From the NCBI GenBank assembly GCA_016284635.1, contig JAEEPF010000022.1, forward strand, positions 1 to 32,946: a stretch of DNA of 32,946 nt, read 5' to 3'. The position numbers and the translations under genes are program-made. Every line of letters starts with the position of its first letter. Positions within the stretch are counted from its first letter, which is position 1. The DNA is from Prevotella sp. (GTDB lineage Bacteria > Bacteroidota > Bacteroidia > Bacteroidales > Bacteroidaceae). Below, piece by piece: positions 1 to 6,248 of this stretch. The notes beneath the pieces were generated by a model. The model was given only the letters and a program-made list of their open reading frames with translations. It did no database searches and had not been told where the DNA came from.

Positions 1-15
1 TGTTTACAGTAGTTC

Positions 16-591
16 ATGGACAAATACTTGATTGTTGGCTTGGGTAATGTCGGTGACGAATACGAACTGACCCGCCACAACACAGGGTTTATGGTATTGG
101 ATGCTTTTGCTAAGGCATCCAATATTCATTTTGACGACCGGCGCTACGGCTTTGTGGCCGAGACAACGGTCAAGGGACGGAAAGTGTTCCTGCTGAAGCC
201 CTCCACGTTCATGAACCTCAGCGGCAATGCCGTGCGCTATTGGCTGAACAAGGAGAACATCGACCAGTCGCGGCTGCTCGTCATCAGCGACGATGTGGCG
301 CTGCCCTTGGGACAGTTCCGCCTGAAGGCCAATGGCTCCAACGGCGGTCATAACGGCCTCGGACATATCCAGCAGCTCATCGGTCAGGACTATGCCCGTC
401 TGCGTATGGGCATCGGCAATGACTTTCCGCGTGGTATGCAGATCGACTGGGTGCTCGGCCGTTATTCCGAGGAGGAACTCAAGGCCCTCCAGCCCGCCAT
501 CGACCTGGGTGTGCAGATCATCCAGAGTTTCATCCTCGCCGGTATCGATATCACTATGAATCAATTTAACAAATTGGGGAAGCATGTCTGA
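16..591 (+). CDS. pth: Peptidyl-tRNA hydrolase
   Basis: Bacterial Pth releases tRNA from prematurely dropped peptidyl-tRNA in the cytoplasm. The 191 residues match the normal family length. The expected active-site positions are visible: Asn11 and His21 in the N-terminal stretch, Asn67 in FMNLSG, Asp92/Asp93 in the SDDVALPLG stretch, and Asn113 in NGGHNGL. The usual GNPG near the N-terminus reads GNVG, a mild variant. The last codons overlap the start of the next gene by 8 bp, implying translational coupling with the S4-domain gene. The start at 16 gives a standard family N-terminus ([11 protein letters not shown]). Only 15 bases precede it, so its promoter lies outside the window. Confidence 0.96.
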   Translation: MDKYLIVGLGNVGDEYELTRHNTGFMVLDAFAKASNIHFDDRRYGFVAETTVKGRKVFLLKPSTFMNLSGNAVRYWLNKENIDQSRLLVISDDVALPLGQFRLKANGSNGGHNGLGHIQQLIGQDYARLRMGIGNDFPRGMQIDWVLGRYSEEELKALQPAIDLGVQIIQSFILAGIDITMNQFNKLGKHV

Positions 592-1018
592 CGTAGCCCG
601 TATTGATAAATGGCTGTGGGCAGCACGGATCTTCAAGACCCGCTCCATCGCAGCAGACGCCTGTAAGAACGGGCGTGTCACCATCGGTGGCGTCAATGTG
701 AAACCCTCGCATACCGTCAAGGCCGGTGAGACAGTCAGCGTCCGTAAGCCGCCTGTGACCTATTCGTTCAAGATCCTGAAGACCATCGAGCAGAGGGTAG
801 GGGCGAAGCTGGTTCCGGAAATCTACGAGAACGTGACGACGCCCGACCAGTATGAACTCTTGGAGATGAACCGCATCAGTGGCTTCGTGAACCGTGCCCG
901 AGGCACCGGACGTCCTACAAAGAAGGATCGTCGCGCTATGGATGCTTTCGTCGGCCCTTCATTAGAAGGCGATTTCGACAGTTTCTTTGGTGATGACTTT
1001 GACGATGAAGAAGAGTAA
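584..1018 (+). CDS. hslR: S4-domain RNA-binding protein (HslR/Hsp15-like)
   Basis: A 144-aa protein with an N-terminal S4 RNA-binding domain (about residues 5-65: [16 protein letters not shown], then the GGVNVKPS turn), the Hsp15 architecture. Hsp15 binds stalled 50S subunits that carry peptidyl-tRNA, which fits its position directly behind and overlapping pth; that functional link is inference. The middle has a basic stretch ([18 protein letters not shown]) and the C-terminus is strongly acidic (DDFDDEEE). It is 22 bp upstream of the antiporter gene, so all are probably co-transcribed. Confidence 0.88.
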   Translation: MSDVARIDKWLWAARIFKTRSIAADACKNGRVTIGGVNVKPSHTVKAGETVSVRKPPVTYSFKILKTIEQRVGAKLVPEIYENVTTPDQYELLEMNRISGFVNRARGTGRPTKKDRRAMDAFVGPSLEGDFDSFFGDDFDDEEE

Positions 1019-1040
1019 TCAATCATAATTCGCATATCTT

Positions 1041-2027
1041 ATGACTTGGCTGAATATTCTGTTTATTATTATTGGCGTAGCGCTCGTCTTGTGGGGTGCA
1101 GACCGTCTGACGGAGGGTGCCTCCTCGCTGGCTCGTGGTATGCACGTGCCAGAGATCGTCATCGGCTTGACCATCGTGGCGGCAGGCACTTCGGCACCTG
1201 AACTGTTCGTCAGTCTGGTGTCAGCCTTGAAGGGTACTGCTGACCTCGCCGTGGGTAACGTCATAGGTTCGAATATTTTTAACACGACGCTCATCGTGGG
1301 CTGTTCCGCTTTAGTGGCGCCGATGGTAGTGCAGAAGTCCACCGTCCGCAAGGATATCCCCTTCGCCGTGGTCGCCTCGTTGCTGCTCTTCGTCCTCTGT
1401 TTCGACGATATGGACTCTCCCCACCTCTGGGGCAACGAGATCACCCGATCCGACGGAGTTATCCTGCTCCTCGGCTTCCTCGGCTTTATGATCTATACTT
1501 TCTACGCAGCCAAGAAAGACGGCCTGATGCCGACGGAAGAAGAACTTGAGGACAACGCCGAACTGCCGAAAGACTACTCCCGTCTCGGCCGGAACCTCTT
1601 CTGGATAGCCGTAGGTCTGGGCTGCCTGATATATGGCAGTAATCTCTTTGTCGATGCCGCCACCTACGTCGCCCATCGCTTCGGCGTGCGCCAGAGCGTC
1701 ATCGGTTTGACCGTCGTCGCAGGAGGTACGTCGCTGCCCGAACTGGCCACTAGCGTGGTTGCCGCCTACAAGGGCCGCTCCGCCATCGCCATCGGCAACG
1801 TCATCGGCTCCAACGTGTTCAACATCCTGCTCATCCTCGGAACGACGGCAGTCATCCATCCACTCCGTATCATGGGTATCACGATTGTCGATCTCATGGC
1901 GCTGTTGGTCTCCATCGGCTTCCTCTGGCTCTTCGCATACACCAAGTGGTATGTCTCGCGTCGTGAGGGCGCAGTCCTGGTTTGCGGCTTCCTGATGTAT
2001 ATGGGCTGGCTGTTCTACCTTATATAA
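1041..2027 (+). CDS. Calcium/sodium antiporter (YrbG/CaCA family)
   Basis: A 328-aa inner-membrane exchanger of the Ca2+:cation antiporter superfamily. The diagnostic pair of inverted alpha-repeats is clear: GTSAPELFVSLVSALKG followed by AVGNVIGSNIFN in the first half (about residues 50-85), and GGTSLPELATSVVAAYKG followed by AIGNVIGSNVFN in the second half (about 228-270). Both acidic Glu residues of the GTSxPEL motifs are present. About ten hydrophobic segments are separated by a charged central loop (MPTEEELEDNAELPKDYS). It likely exports Ca2+ in exchange for Na+. It lies in a same-strand run with pth and the queuosine genes, but no functional tie is obvious. Confidence 0.93.
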   Translation: MTWLNILFIIIGVALVLWGADRLTEGASSLARGMHVPEIVIGLTIVAAGTSAPELFVSLVSALKGTADLAVGNVIGSNIFNTTLIVGCSALVAPMVVQKSTVRKDIPFAVVASLLLFVLCFDDMDSPHLWGNEITRSDGVILLLGFLGFMIYTFYAAKKDGLMPTEEELEDNAELPKDYSRLGRNLFWIAVGLGCLIYGSNLFVDAATYVAHRFGVRQSVIGLTVVAGGTSLPELATSVVAAYKGRSAIAIGNVIGSNVFNILLILGTTAVIHPLRIMGITIVDLMALLVSIGFLWLFAYTKWYVSRREGAVLVCGFLMYMGWLFYLI

Positions 2028-2033
2028 CCACAC

Positions 2034-2073
2034 ACAGGGGTCGACGAACACCCCCTTTAACAAAACAAAAATG
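2034..2073 (+). promoter_or_regulatory. preQ1-I riboswitch candidate on the queT start codon
   Basis: The leader has a short G/C stem (AGGGG paired with CCCCT), an 11-nt loop TCGACGAACAC, and an A-rich tail TTTAACAAAACAAAA that reaches the ATG at 2071. This closely resembles the Thermoanaerobacter tengcongensis preQ1-I aptamer, which has the same GGGUCG loop start, an AAC before the 3' stem strand, and a UUAACAAAACAA tail. The downstream gene is a queuosine-precursor transporter followed by queF, exactly the expected regulon. The tail that forms the pseudoknot would run into the start codon, so ligand binding probably blocks initiation directly rather than hiding a Shine-Dalgarno. The fold was judged by eye. 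Confidence 0.8.
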
Positions 2074-2763
2074 CAACAAAAGAAAGAACAACGTATCAGT
2101 GTGCTGTTCATGTTCTACAGCATCCTGTTCTGCGTCTGCCTGATTACGGCAAACGTACTCGAGACCAAGCAGATCTCCTTAGGACCTGCGAACATGACGG
2201 CGGGACTCATTGTCTTCCCCGTCAGTTACATCATCAACGACGTGGTGTGCGAGGTGTGGGGCTATGGCCGTACCCGTATGCTCATCTGGTTAGGCTTTGC
2301 CATGAACTTCTTCTTCGTGACGATGGGAGCCATCGCCGACTGGATCCCTGGTGCCTCCTACTGGAATGGCGATGAGGGCTTCCATCAGATCTTCGGCCTC
2401 GCACCCCGTATCGCAGGTGCCTCCTTCCTGGCGTTTATCTGCGGGTCGTTCATCAATGCCTATATCATGAGCCGTATGAAGCTGTCGTCCAACGGCAAGA
2501 ACTTCTCAGCCCGTGCCGTGCTCAGCACCATCGGTGGCGAGCTGACCGACTCCATCATCTTCTTCCCCCTGGCCCTCGGCGGCGTCATTCCATGGGAGGA
2601 GATGCCGTCGCTCGTCATCACCCAGGTCACGCTGAAGACCGTCTATGAGATCATCGTCCTGCCCGTCACCATCCGCGTCGTGAAGTTCACCAAAGCGCAC
2701 GACCAGGAGGATGTCTATGATAATGGCATGGTGTATAACATCTTTAAACTGAATCTGAATTAA
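2071..2763 (+). CDS. yhhQ: Queuosine precursor transporter (YhhQ/VUT family)
   Basis: A 230-aa integral membrane protein with about six hydrophobic segments. Family features are NVLETKQI in the first segment, [21 protein letters not shown], then [13 protein letters not shown] and the late [14 protein letters not shown]. This family imports queuosine precursors such as preQ0/preQ1 for tRNA wobble modification. The assignment is reinforced by a preQ1-I-like leader abutting the start and by queF 5 bp downstream. The start at 2071 is fixed by the leader structure. Confidence 0.94.
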   Translation: MQQKKEQRISVLFMFYSILFCVCLITANVLETKQISLGPANMTAGLIVFPVSYIINDVVCEVWGYGRTRMLIWLGFAMNFFFVTMGAIADWIPGASYWNGDEGFHQIFGLAPRIAGASFLAFICGSFINAYIMSRMKLSSNGKNFSARAVLSTIGGELTDSIIFFPLALGGVIPWEEMPSLVITQVTLKTVYEIIVLPVTIRVVKFTKAHDQEDVYDNGMVYNIFKLNLN

Positions 2764-2768
2764 GCATT

Positions 2769-3281
2769 ATGAACGAGCAAGAGAAAATCGAGGAAAGAGG
2801 AATGAGGAGTGAGGAAGGTTTGCAGGCCCTTGGAAAGAAGACCGGATATCGCATGGACTATGCGCCGGAAGTGTTGGAGACCTTTGAGAACAAACACCCC
2901 GACAACGACTACTGGGTGCAGTTCAATTGTCCCGAGTTTACCAGTCTCTGTCCCATCACGGGCCAGCCTGACTTTGCAGAGATCAAGATCCTTTATATCC
3001 CTGGCCGTCGGATGGTCGAGTCGAAGAGCCTCAAGCTCTACCTCTTCTCCTTCCGCAACCATGGTGATTTCCATGAGGACTGTGTCAACATCATTATGAA
3101 GGACCTTGTGCGCCTGATGGAGCCCAAATACATCGAGGTGGTCGGTCTCTTCTCGCCCCGTGGCGGCATCAGCATCTATCCATACGCCAACTACGGCCAG
3201 CCTGGCACGAAATATGCCGACCTCGCCGAGCACCGCTTCATGAACTATCAGATGGCTACCAGTTCCGGCTTCAAAAGTTGA
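2769..3281 (+). CDS. queF: NADPH-dependent 7-cyano-7-deazaguanine reductase
   Basis: QueF reduces preQ0 to preQ1 in queuosine synthesis. At 170 aa this is the short, single-module form. The active-site segment [16 protein letters not shown] carries the thioimide-forming Cys (about Cys61) and the general acid Asp (about Asp68). The NADPH/substrate region [20 protein letters not shown] and the late [13 protein letters not shown] are also typical. The N-terminal 16 or so residues ([10 protein letters not shown]) are encoded by a tandem heptanucleotide array and look like an added extension; a second ATG at 2802 could also start the protein. The 3' end overlaps the convergent LD-carboxypeptidase homologue by 34 bp. 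Confidence 0.95.
   Translation: MNEQEKIEERGMRSEEGLQALGKKTGYRMDYAPEVLETFENKHPDNDYWVQFNCPEFTSLCPITGQPDFAEIKILYIPGRRMVESKSLKLYLFSFRNHGDFHEDCVNIIMKDLVRLMEPKYIEVVGLFSPRGGISIYPYANYGQPGTKYADLAEHRFMNYQMATSSGFKS
2790..2817 (+). repeat. Heptanucleotide array, 4 x GAGGAAn-type, inside queF 5' end
   Basis: Four uninterrupted 7-bp units are visible: GAGGAAA, GAGGAAT, GAGGAGT, GAGGAAG. They are in-frame and encode the non-conserved N-terminal extension of QueF. This is one of six such arrays in the window. Confidence 0.85.
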
Positions 3282-4219
3282 GGCTGTTCTCTTCCGATAT
3301 CGTATGGCTCTACTGAACCTTCAATATTGAAGGTCAGTACGGCTTTGTCTAATGTGACGTCGAGTGAGCACGGCGCACCCTCGATGAGTGGCAGACAACT
3401 GTTGCTACCCACGGGGAATCCACAGCATACGGGAATGTCCAAGTCGTGCAGATGAGCAATCAGCATCTGCTCCACACTGCCGAACTGAAGGTCGAACTTG
3501 ATGGAGCTGAACGTCCCGAAGATGATGCCCTTCACCCTTTCGAAGTCAAGTATCAGTCGCAGCATATAGAATAGTCTGTCAATGTCGTGCAGGGCCTCTT
3601 CCACTTCCTCGATAAAGAGGATGATGTCTTGATCCGGCGAAAGGTGGAACTTGGTTCCGGCGATGGCAGCATAACTTGACAGGTTGCCACCAATCAGAAT
3701 ACCTTCTGCATGGCCACATCTGTTATAGGGTGCGCTGGCGACCTTGTACTGCGGTAGGTTGCCCATAATCATCTTGCGTGTAAGCATCGTGGCAGGTTCT
3801 TGTTCGTTGGCGATCTGGAATGCTATGGGTCCGTGGATACACATCGTCCCGGCTCCGACTGCGGCATTGAGCAGCATGGTGATGTCGCCGTGACCGATCA
3901 GCCATTTCGGGTGACGCTGATAGACCTCTGCCGGAATGCGGTTCAGCAAGTGAATGGAGCCATATCCGCCTCTGGAGCAGACGATGGCCTTGACTGTGTC
4001 ATCGTTGAGCGCCCATAACAGGTCGTCAGCCCGTTCGTCGGCCGTTCCTGCATAGACGTTTACGTTCAAACTGTTGGTATGCGGGCCGATGACCGGCTGC
4101 AATCCCCAGCTTCTGATCACTTCTGCGGTTTGCATAAGGGTGTCTTCTGGCATCCAGTAGGCGGGAGATACAAGCGCAACCTTGTCTCCCTCTTTCAAAT
4201 ACGTAGGTCGATTAATCAT
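3248..4219 (-). CDS. S66 LD-carboxypeptidase homologue, probably catalytically dead
   Basis: A 323-aa protein with the full S66 (LdcA/MccF-like) layout: VALVSPAYW near the N-terminus, the CSRGGYGS loop at about 81-88, the nucleophile-elbow region WLIGHGDIT at about 106-114, IHGPIAF, the Glu region [15 protein letters not shown] at about 203-216, and the C-terminal [12 protein letters not shown]. Family members recycle peptidoglycan by removing the terminal D-Ala from tetrapeptides, using a Ser-His-Glu triad. Here the elbow Ser (normally G-Y/F-S-D-x-T) is Gly111 and the His (normally P-x-G-H) is Ser272, while Glu204 remains. The Glu-to-His-position spacing (68) equals that of Pseudomonas LdcA, so the alignment is secure. 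There is no obvious signal peptide. It may be a binding or regulatory pseudoenzyme. Confidence 0.85.
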   Translation of the reverse strand: MINRPTYLKEGDKVALVSPAYWMPEDTLMQTAEVIRSWGLQPVIGPHTNSLNVNVYAGTADERADDLLWALNDDTVKAIVCSRGGYGSIHLLNRIPAEVYQRHPKWLIGHGDITMLLNAAVGAGTMCIHGPIAFQIANEQEPATMLTRKMIMGNLPQYKVASAPYNRCGHAEGILIGGNLSSYAAIAGTKFHLSPDQDIILFIEEVEEALHDIDRLFYMLRLILDFERVKGIIFGTFSSIKFDLQFGSVEQMLIAHLHDLDIPVCCGFPVGSNSCLPLIEGAPCSLDVTLDKAVLTFNIEGSVEPYDIGREQPQLLKPELVAI

Positions 4220-4261
4220 ATTATCTTGTTATCCTGATATACTAATTCTTTTTTGGGGCTG

Positions 4262-4292
4262 CAAAGGTAGTCTTTTTTGTGGAATTATGCAA
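4262..4292 (-). promoter_or_regulatory. Bacteroidetes-type promoter for the S66 homologue
   Basis: Reading the minus strand, TTG (4292-4290), a 20-nt spacer and TACCTTTG (4269-4262) match the -33/-7 pattern. The predicted start of transcription would be about 35 nt upstream of the ATG at 4219. Confidence 0.75.
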
Positions 4293-4385
4293 TAGTTTGC
4301 CCTTATATTTTCCAAATAAAGGTAAATTCTGAACATGTTTTGTGAAATAAATGTGACCCGCCTTGCGAGTGTCAAGCTTTTGCAC

Positions 4386-4414
4386 AAAAAAAGCGGGCCT
4401 TGCGGCTCGCTTTT
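4386..4414 (-). terminator. Rho-independent terminator (minus strand)
   Basis: An 11-bp stem (AAAAGCGGGCC paired with GGCTCGCTTTT, one G-T pair) with a TTGC loop. On the minus strand it is followed by a run of seven T residues and comes 19 bp after the stop codon at 4433, so it was made for the minus-strand gene whose 3' end survives there. It could act weakly on the plus strand too. Confidence 0.85.
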
Positions 4415-4432
4415 CTGTGTGTGAGAGAATGT

Positions 4433-4573
4433 TTAATATTTGAAGTACTCTGCAAATTTGTCGTACATGGCGTAGACATCATGTGCGAGTATTTCTACAT
4501 CTACAGTTTTCACATTGCCACCGCGATTCATGATAAATACAATCCAGATGCTGTAGTTGAATGCGTATTCGTT
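4433..4573 (-). pseudogene. 3' fragment of an unidentified minus-strand gene
   Basis: The minus-strand frame ending at 4433 reads like a real protein C-terminus: alternating hydrophobic residues (NYSIWIVFIMNRGG, KTVDVEIL) followed by an amphipathic helix ending DKFAEYFKY. A good terminator follows it. Beyond about 4573 the frame stays open only as the shadow of a plus-strand phosphatase fragment, so the body of the gene is missing. The family is not recognised. The 112-aa ORF in the track is therefore a chimera. Confidence 0.5.
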
Positions 4574-4780
4574 GGGCTCTTCCTCTATACCGATGGTCTG
4601 GACGAGGCCGAGAATGCCCAACGCCAGATGTTCGGCAAGGAACGGATAACTGAAGTGCTGCAAACTGCATCGCCGGAGCCACAGACACTCATCAAACAGA
4701 TGACTCAGGCTGTGGTCGACTTCGTAGGCGATACCGAACAGAGCGATGATCTCACCATGTTGGCATTGCAATACCTGTAA
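4574..4780 (+). pseudogene. C-terminal relic of a SpoIIE/PP2C (RsbU-type) phosphatase
   Basis: The frame translates to GLFLYTDGLDEAENA, then FGKERITEVLQ, and ends FVGDTEQSDDLTMLALQYL. These are the last conserved blocks of the SpoIIE/PP2C serine phosphatase domain, including the metal-binding Asp of TDG and of SDDLT. About 70 residues survive; the upstream catalytic motifs, sensor part and start are absent. Codons upstream of 4574 do not continue the domain. It is a truncated remnant with no visible promoter and is unlikely to be functional. Confidence 0.72.
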
Positions 4781-4855
4781 AGTCCCTACGCCAACTACGT
4801 CCAGCCCGGCACGAAATGACTTTCCATGCGGTGTGTCATAAAACCTGTAGAGTCC
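4773..4855 (+). repeat. 13-bp direct repeats flanking the queF relic
   Basis: ACCTGTAAAGTCC at 4773-4785 and ACCTGTAGAGTCC at 4843-4855 (12 of 13 identical, 70 bp apart) bracket the queF-like segment. This is compatible with a recombination or slippage scar. No transposase is nearby. Confidence 0.55.
4784..4817 (+). pseudogene. 34-bp queF relic
   Basis: This stretch matches the 3' part of the intact queF (3180-3213) at 31 of 34 positions and would encode PYANYVQPGTK before a stop codon. It sits 3 bp after the phosphatase relic. It appears to be what is left of a second queF copy or a short duplicated segment. Confidence 0.65.
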
Positions 4856-4903
4856 TATTAAAGTTCAATTAGAGCTCGACATTTAAAAAAATCGGCAAAT
4901 TCT

Positions 4904-4934
4904 TTTGTCGTTTCAGAAAATTTGTTTATCTTTG
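4904..4934 (+). promoter_or_regulatory. Bacteroidetes-type promoter of the surface-protein operon
   Basis: TTTG at 4904-4907, a 19-nt spacer and TATCTTTG at 4927-4934. Transcription should begin near 4941, which excludes the ORF-track start at 4905 and leaves a leader of about 50 nt before the ATG at 4992. Confidence 0.85.
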
Positions 4935-4991
4935 CGGCCAATAGCAATCAACGATAACATAATAGCCATTTTTTCGCCAACCAACAGGGAT

Positions 4992-6248
4992 ATGAGAGCC
5001 ATTAAAACCAAAAAGACCATAATAAGTCGGGCAGTCATGACATTGCTTATGACGCTGCTGACGGTGTCGGCATGGGCCGGCGTCGGTAAGAGGCATTTGG
5101 TTCCTGTGGCTCCCGACAGCAGTGACTTTGTCAAGGCCAGCGTGATGTATGTCTCGCCGCTCAACAACTTTAAGTCTATTGCCGGCCATTGTGCTTTGCA
5201 CATGGAATGTCCGTCAGAGGGGTTTGATGTTATCTTTACCTTTTCCGAAGAACTTGGTCGGAGAGACTGGGGACAGCTGATCGCACGCAATAAATTCAGG
5301 ACAGTAGGTCTGCTTGCTGACACCGTGATAAATGAATTTAGGGCCGAAGGACGACAGGTAGTAGAATGGCCGCTCAACCTGACCCACCACGAGAAACAGC
5401 GTCTCTGGATGCTGCTCGACCAGAACGTAGCCAAGAGTTCTGCCGGTGAGCATTTCTGCTATATCAACGGGCAATGCGCCTCGATGGTGCTACAGGCCCT
5501 GGAGCGATGCACCATCGGTGAATACGTTGATTTGGGCCCCAGACTGGAGCCGATGTCCCTGACACCACAGGGCAACTATTATCGCTGGGTATTCAGAGAC
5601 TCTCCCTGGTTCCTTTTCTGCATTGTCACTTTTGGCGGCGACGGCTTTGACAGGTCTGCCCCTGTGGATCATGTCATCTGCCCGGAGCTGATGGTTCCCC
5701 TGTTGCAGCAGGCTCGCCTCCGCAGTTCCGACGATGCCGACTCTGTGACAGTCAGGCCTGTGCTCATAGGCTCCCATCAGGAACTGCTGCCCTTGGTGAC
5801 CAAGACCTATACGTCGCCCGTTACTCCTCGGATGGTGTTCGCCGCCTTGTTGGTGCTGATCGTCCTTGTGACTCTCTTGGAGTGGCTTCTGCGCCAGCAT
5901 AGGTTGGCTTTGTGGTTCGATCGTGTGCTCTTTGCGCTTTATGCCTTGTGGGCTGTGGCGGTGGTGTGGTTCGTTGTCGTAGGCTTGACCCTCGGCGATG
6001 CCAATTGGAACTGGTACATCATCCCCTTCAACCCGCTGCCCGTCGTCATCTGGGCTTGGCAAAGGAAACGCCCCCAATATAAGAAGGTGTTTCTGCTCTA
6101 TGCGGTGGTACTCACGCTGTTCTTGCTGGCCACGCCGTTGTCGGCACAGATTGATCTTGACCACCAGCTTATCACAGCCTCGCTGGCCATTCGTTGCTTT
6201 AGCAACTATTATCAATTCAAATATTCAAAATCAAAACCTAAGATATGA
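4992..6248 (+). CDS. DUF4105-like exported membrane protein
   Basis: 418 aa from the ATG at 4992, chosen because the promoter at 4904-4934 makes the track's 4905 start impossible and because residues 1-29 (MRAIKTKKTI to SAWA) form a clean signal peptide. Residues 50-175 resemble the DUF4105 / Lnb N-terminal-type domain: a GHCALHM block (His66), GRQVVEWPLNLTHHEK, and an NGQCAS block (Cys162), a His/Cys pair reminiscent of papain-like folds. The C-terminal third has about four membrane segments (about 280-400). Its stop overlaps the next start by 4 bp (ATGA), so it is co-translated with the 882-aa surface protein. Family assignment is moderate and function unknown; a periplasmic processing or assembly role for its neighbours is inference. 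Confidence 0.7.
   Translation: MRAIKTKKTIISRAVMTLLMTLLTVSAWAGVGKRHLVPVAPDSSDFVKASVMYVSPLNNFKSIAGHCALHMECPSEGFDVIFTFSEELGRRDWGQLIARNKFRTVGLLADTVINEFRAEGRQVVEWPLNLTHHEKQRLWMLLDQNVAKSSAGEHFCYINGQCASMVLQALERCTIGEYVDLGPRLEPMSLTPQGNYYRWVFRDSPWFLFCIVTFGGDGFDRSAPVDHVICPELMVPLLQQARLRSSDDADSVTVRPVLIGSHQELLPLVTKTYTSPVTPRMVFAALLVLIVLVTLLEWLLRQHRLALWFDRVLFALYALWAVAVVWFVVVGLTLGDANWNWYIIPFNPLPVVIWAWQRKRPQYKKVFLLYAVVLTLFLLATPLSAQIDLDHQLITASLAIRCFSNYYQFKYSKSKPKI

Noticed and set aside
1311-2111. 266-aa minus-strand ORF
   Set aside because: Antisense to the Ca2+/Na+ antiporter and across the riboswitch; Asp/Gly-rich shadow.
4905-4991. ORF-track start of the DUF4105-like gene
   Set aside because: It overlaps the promoter (-33/-7) and would put 29 residues before a perfect signal peptide; the ATG at 4992 is used instead.
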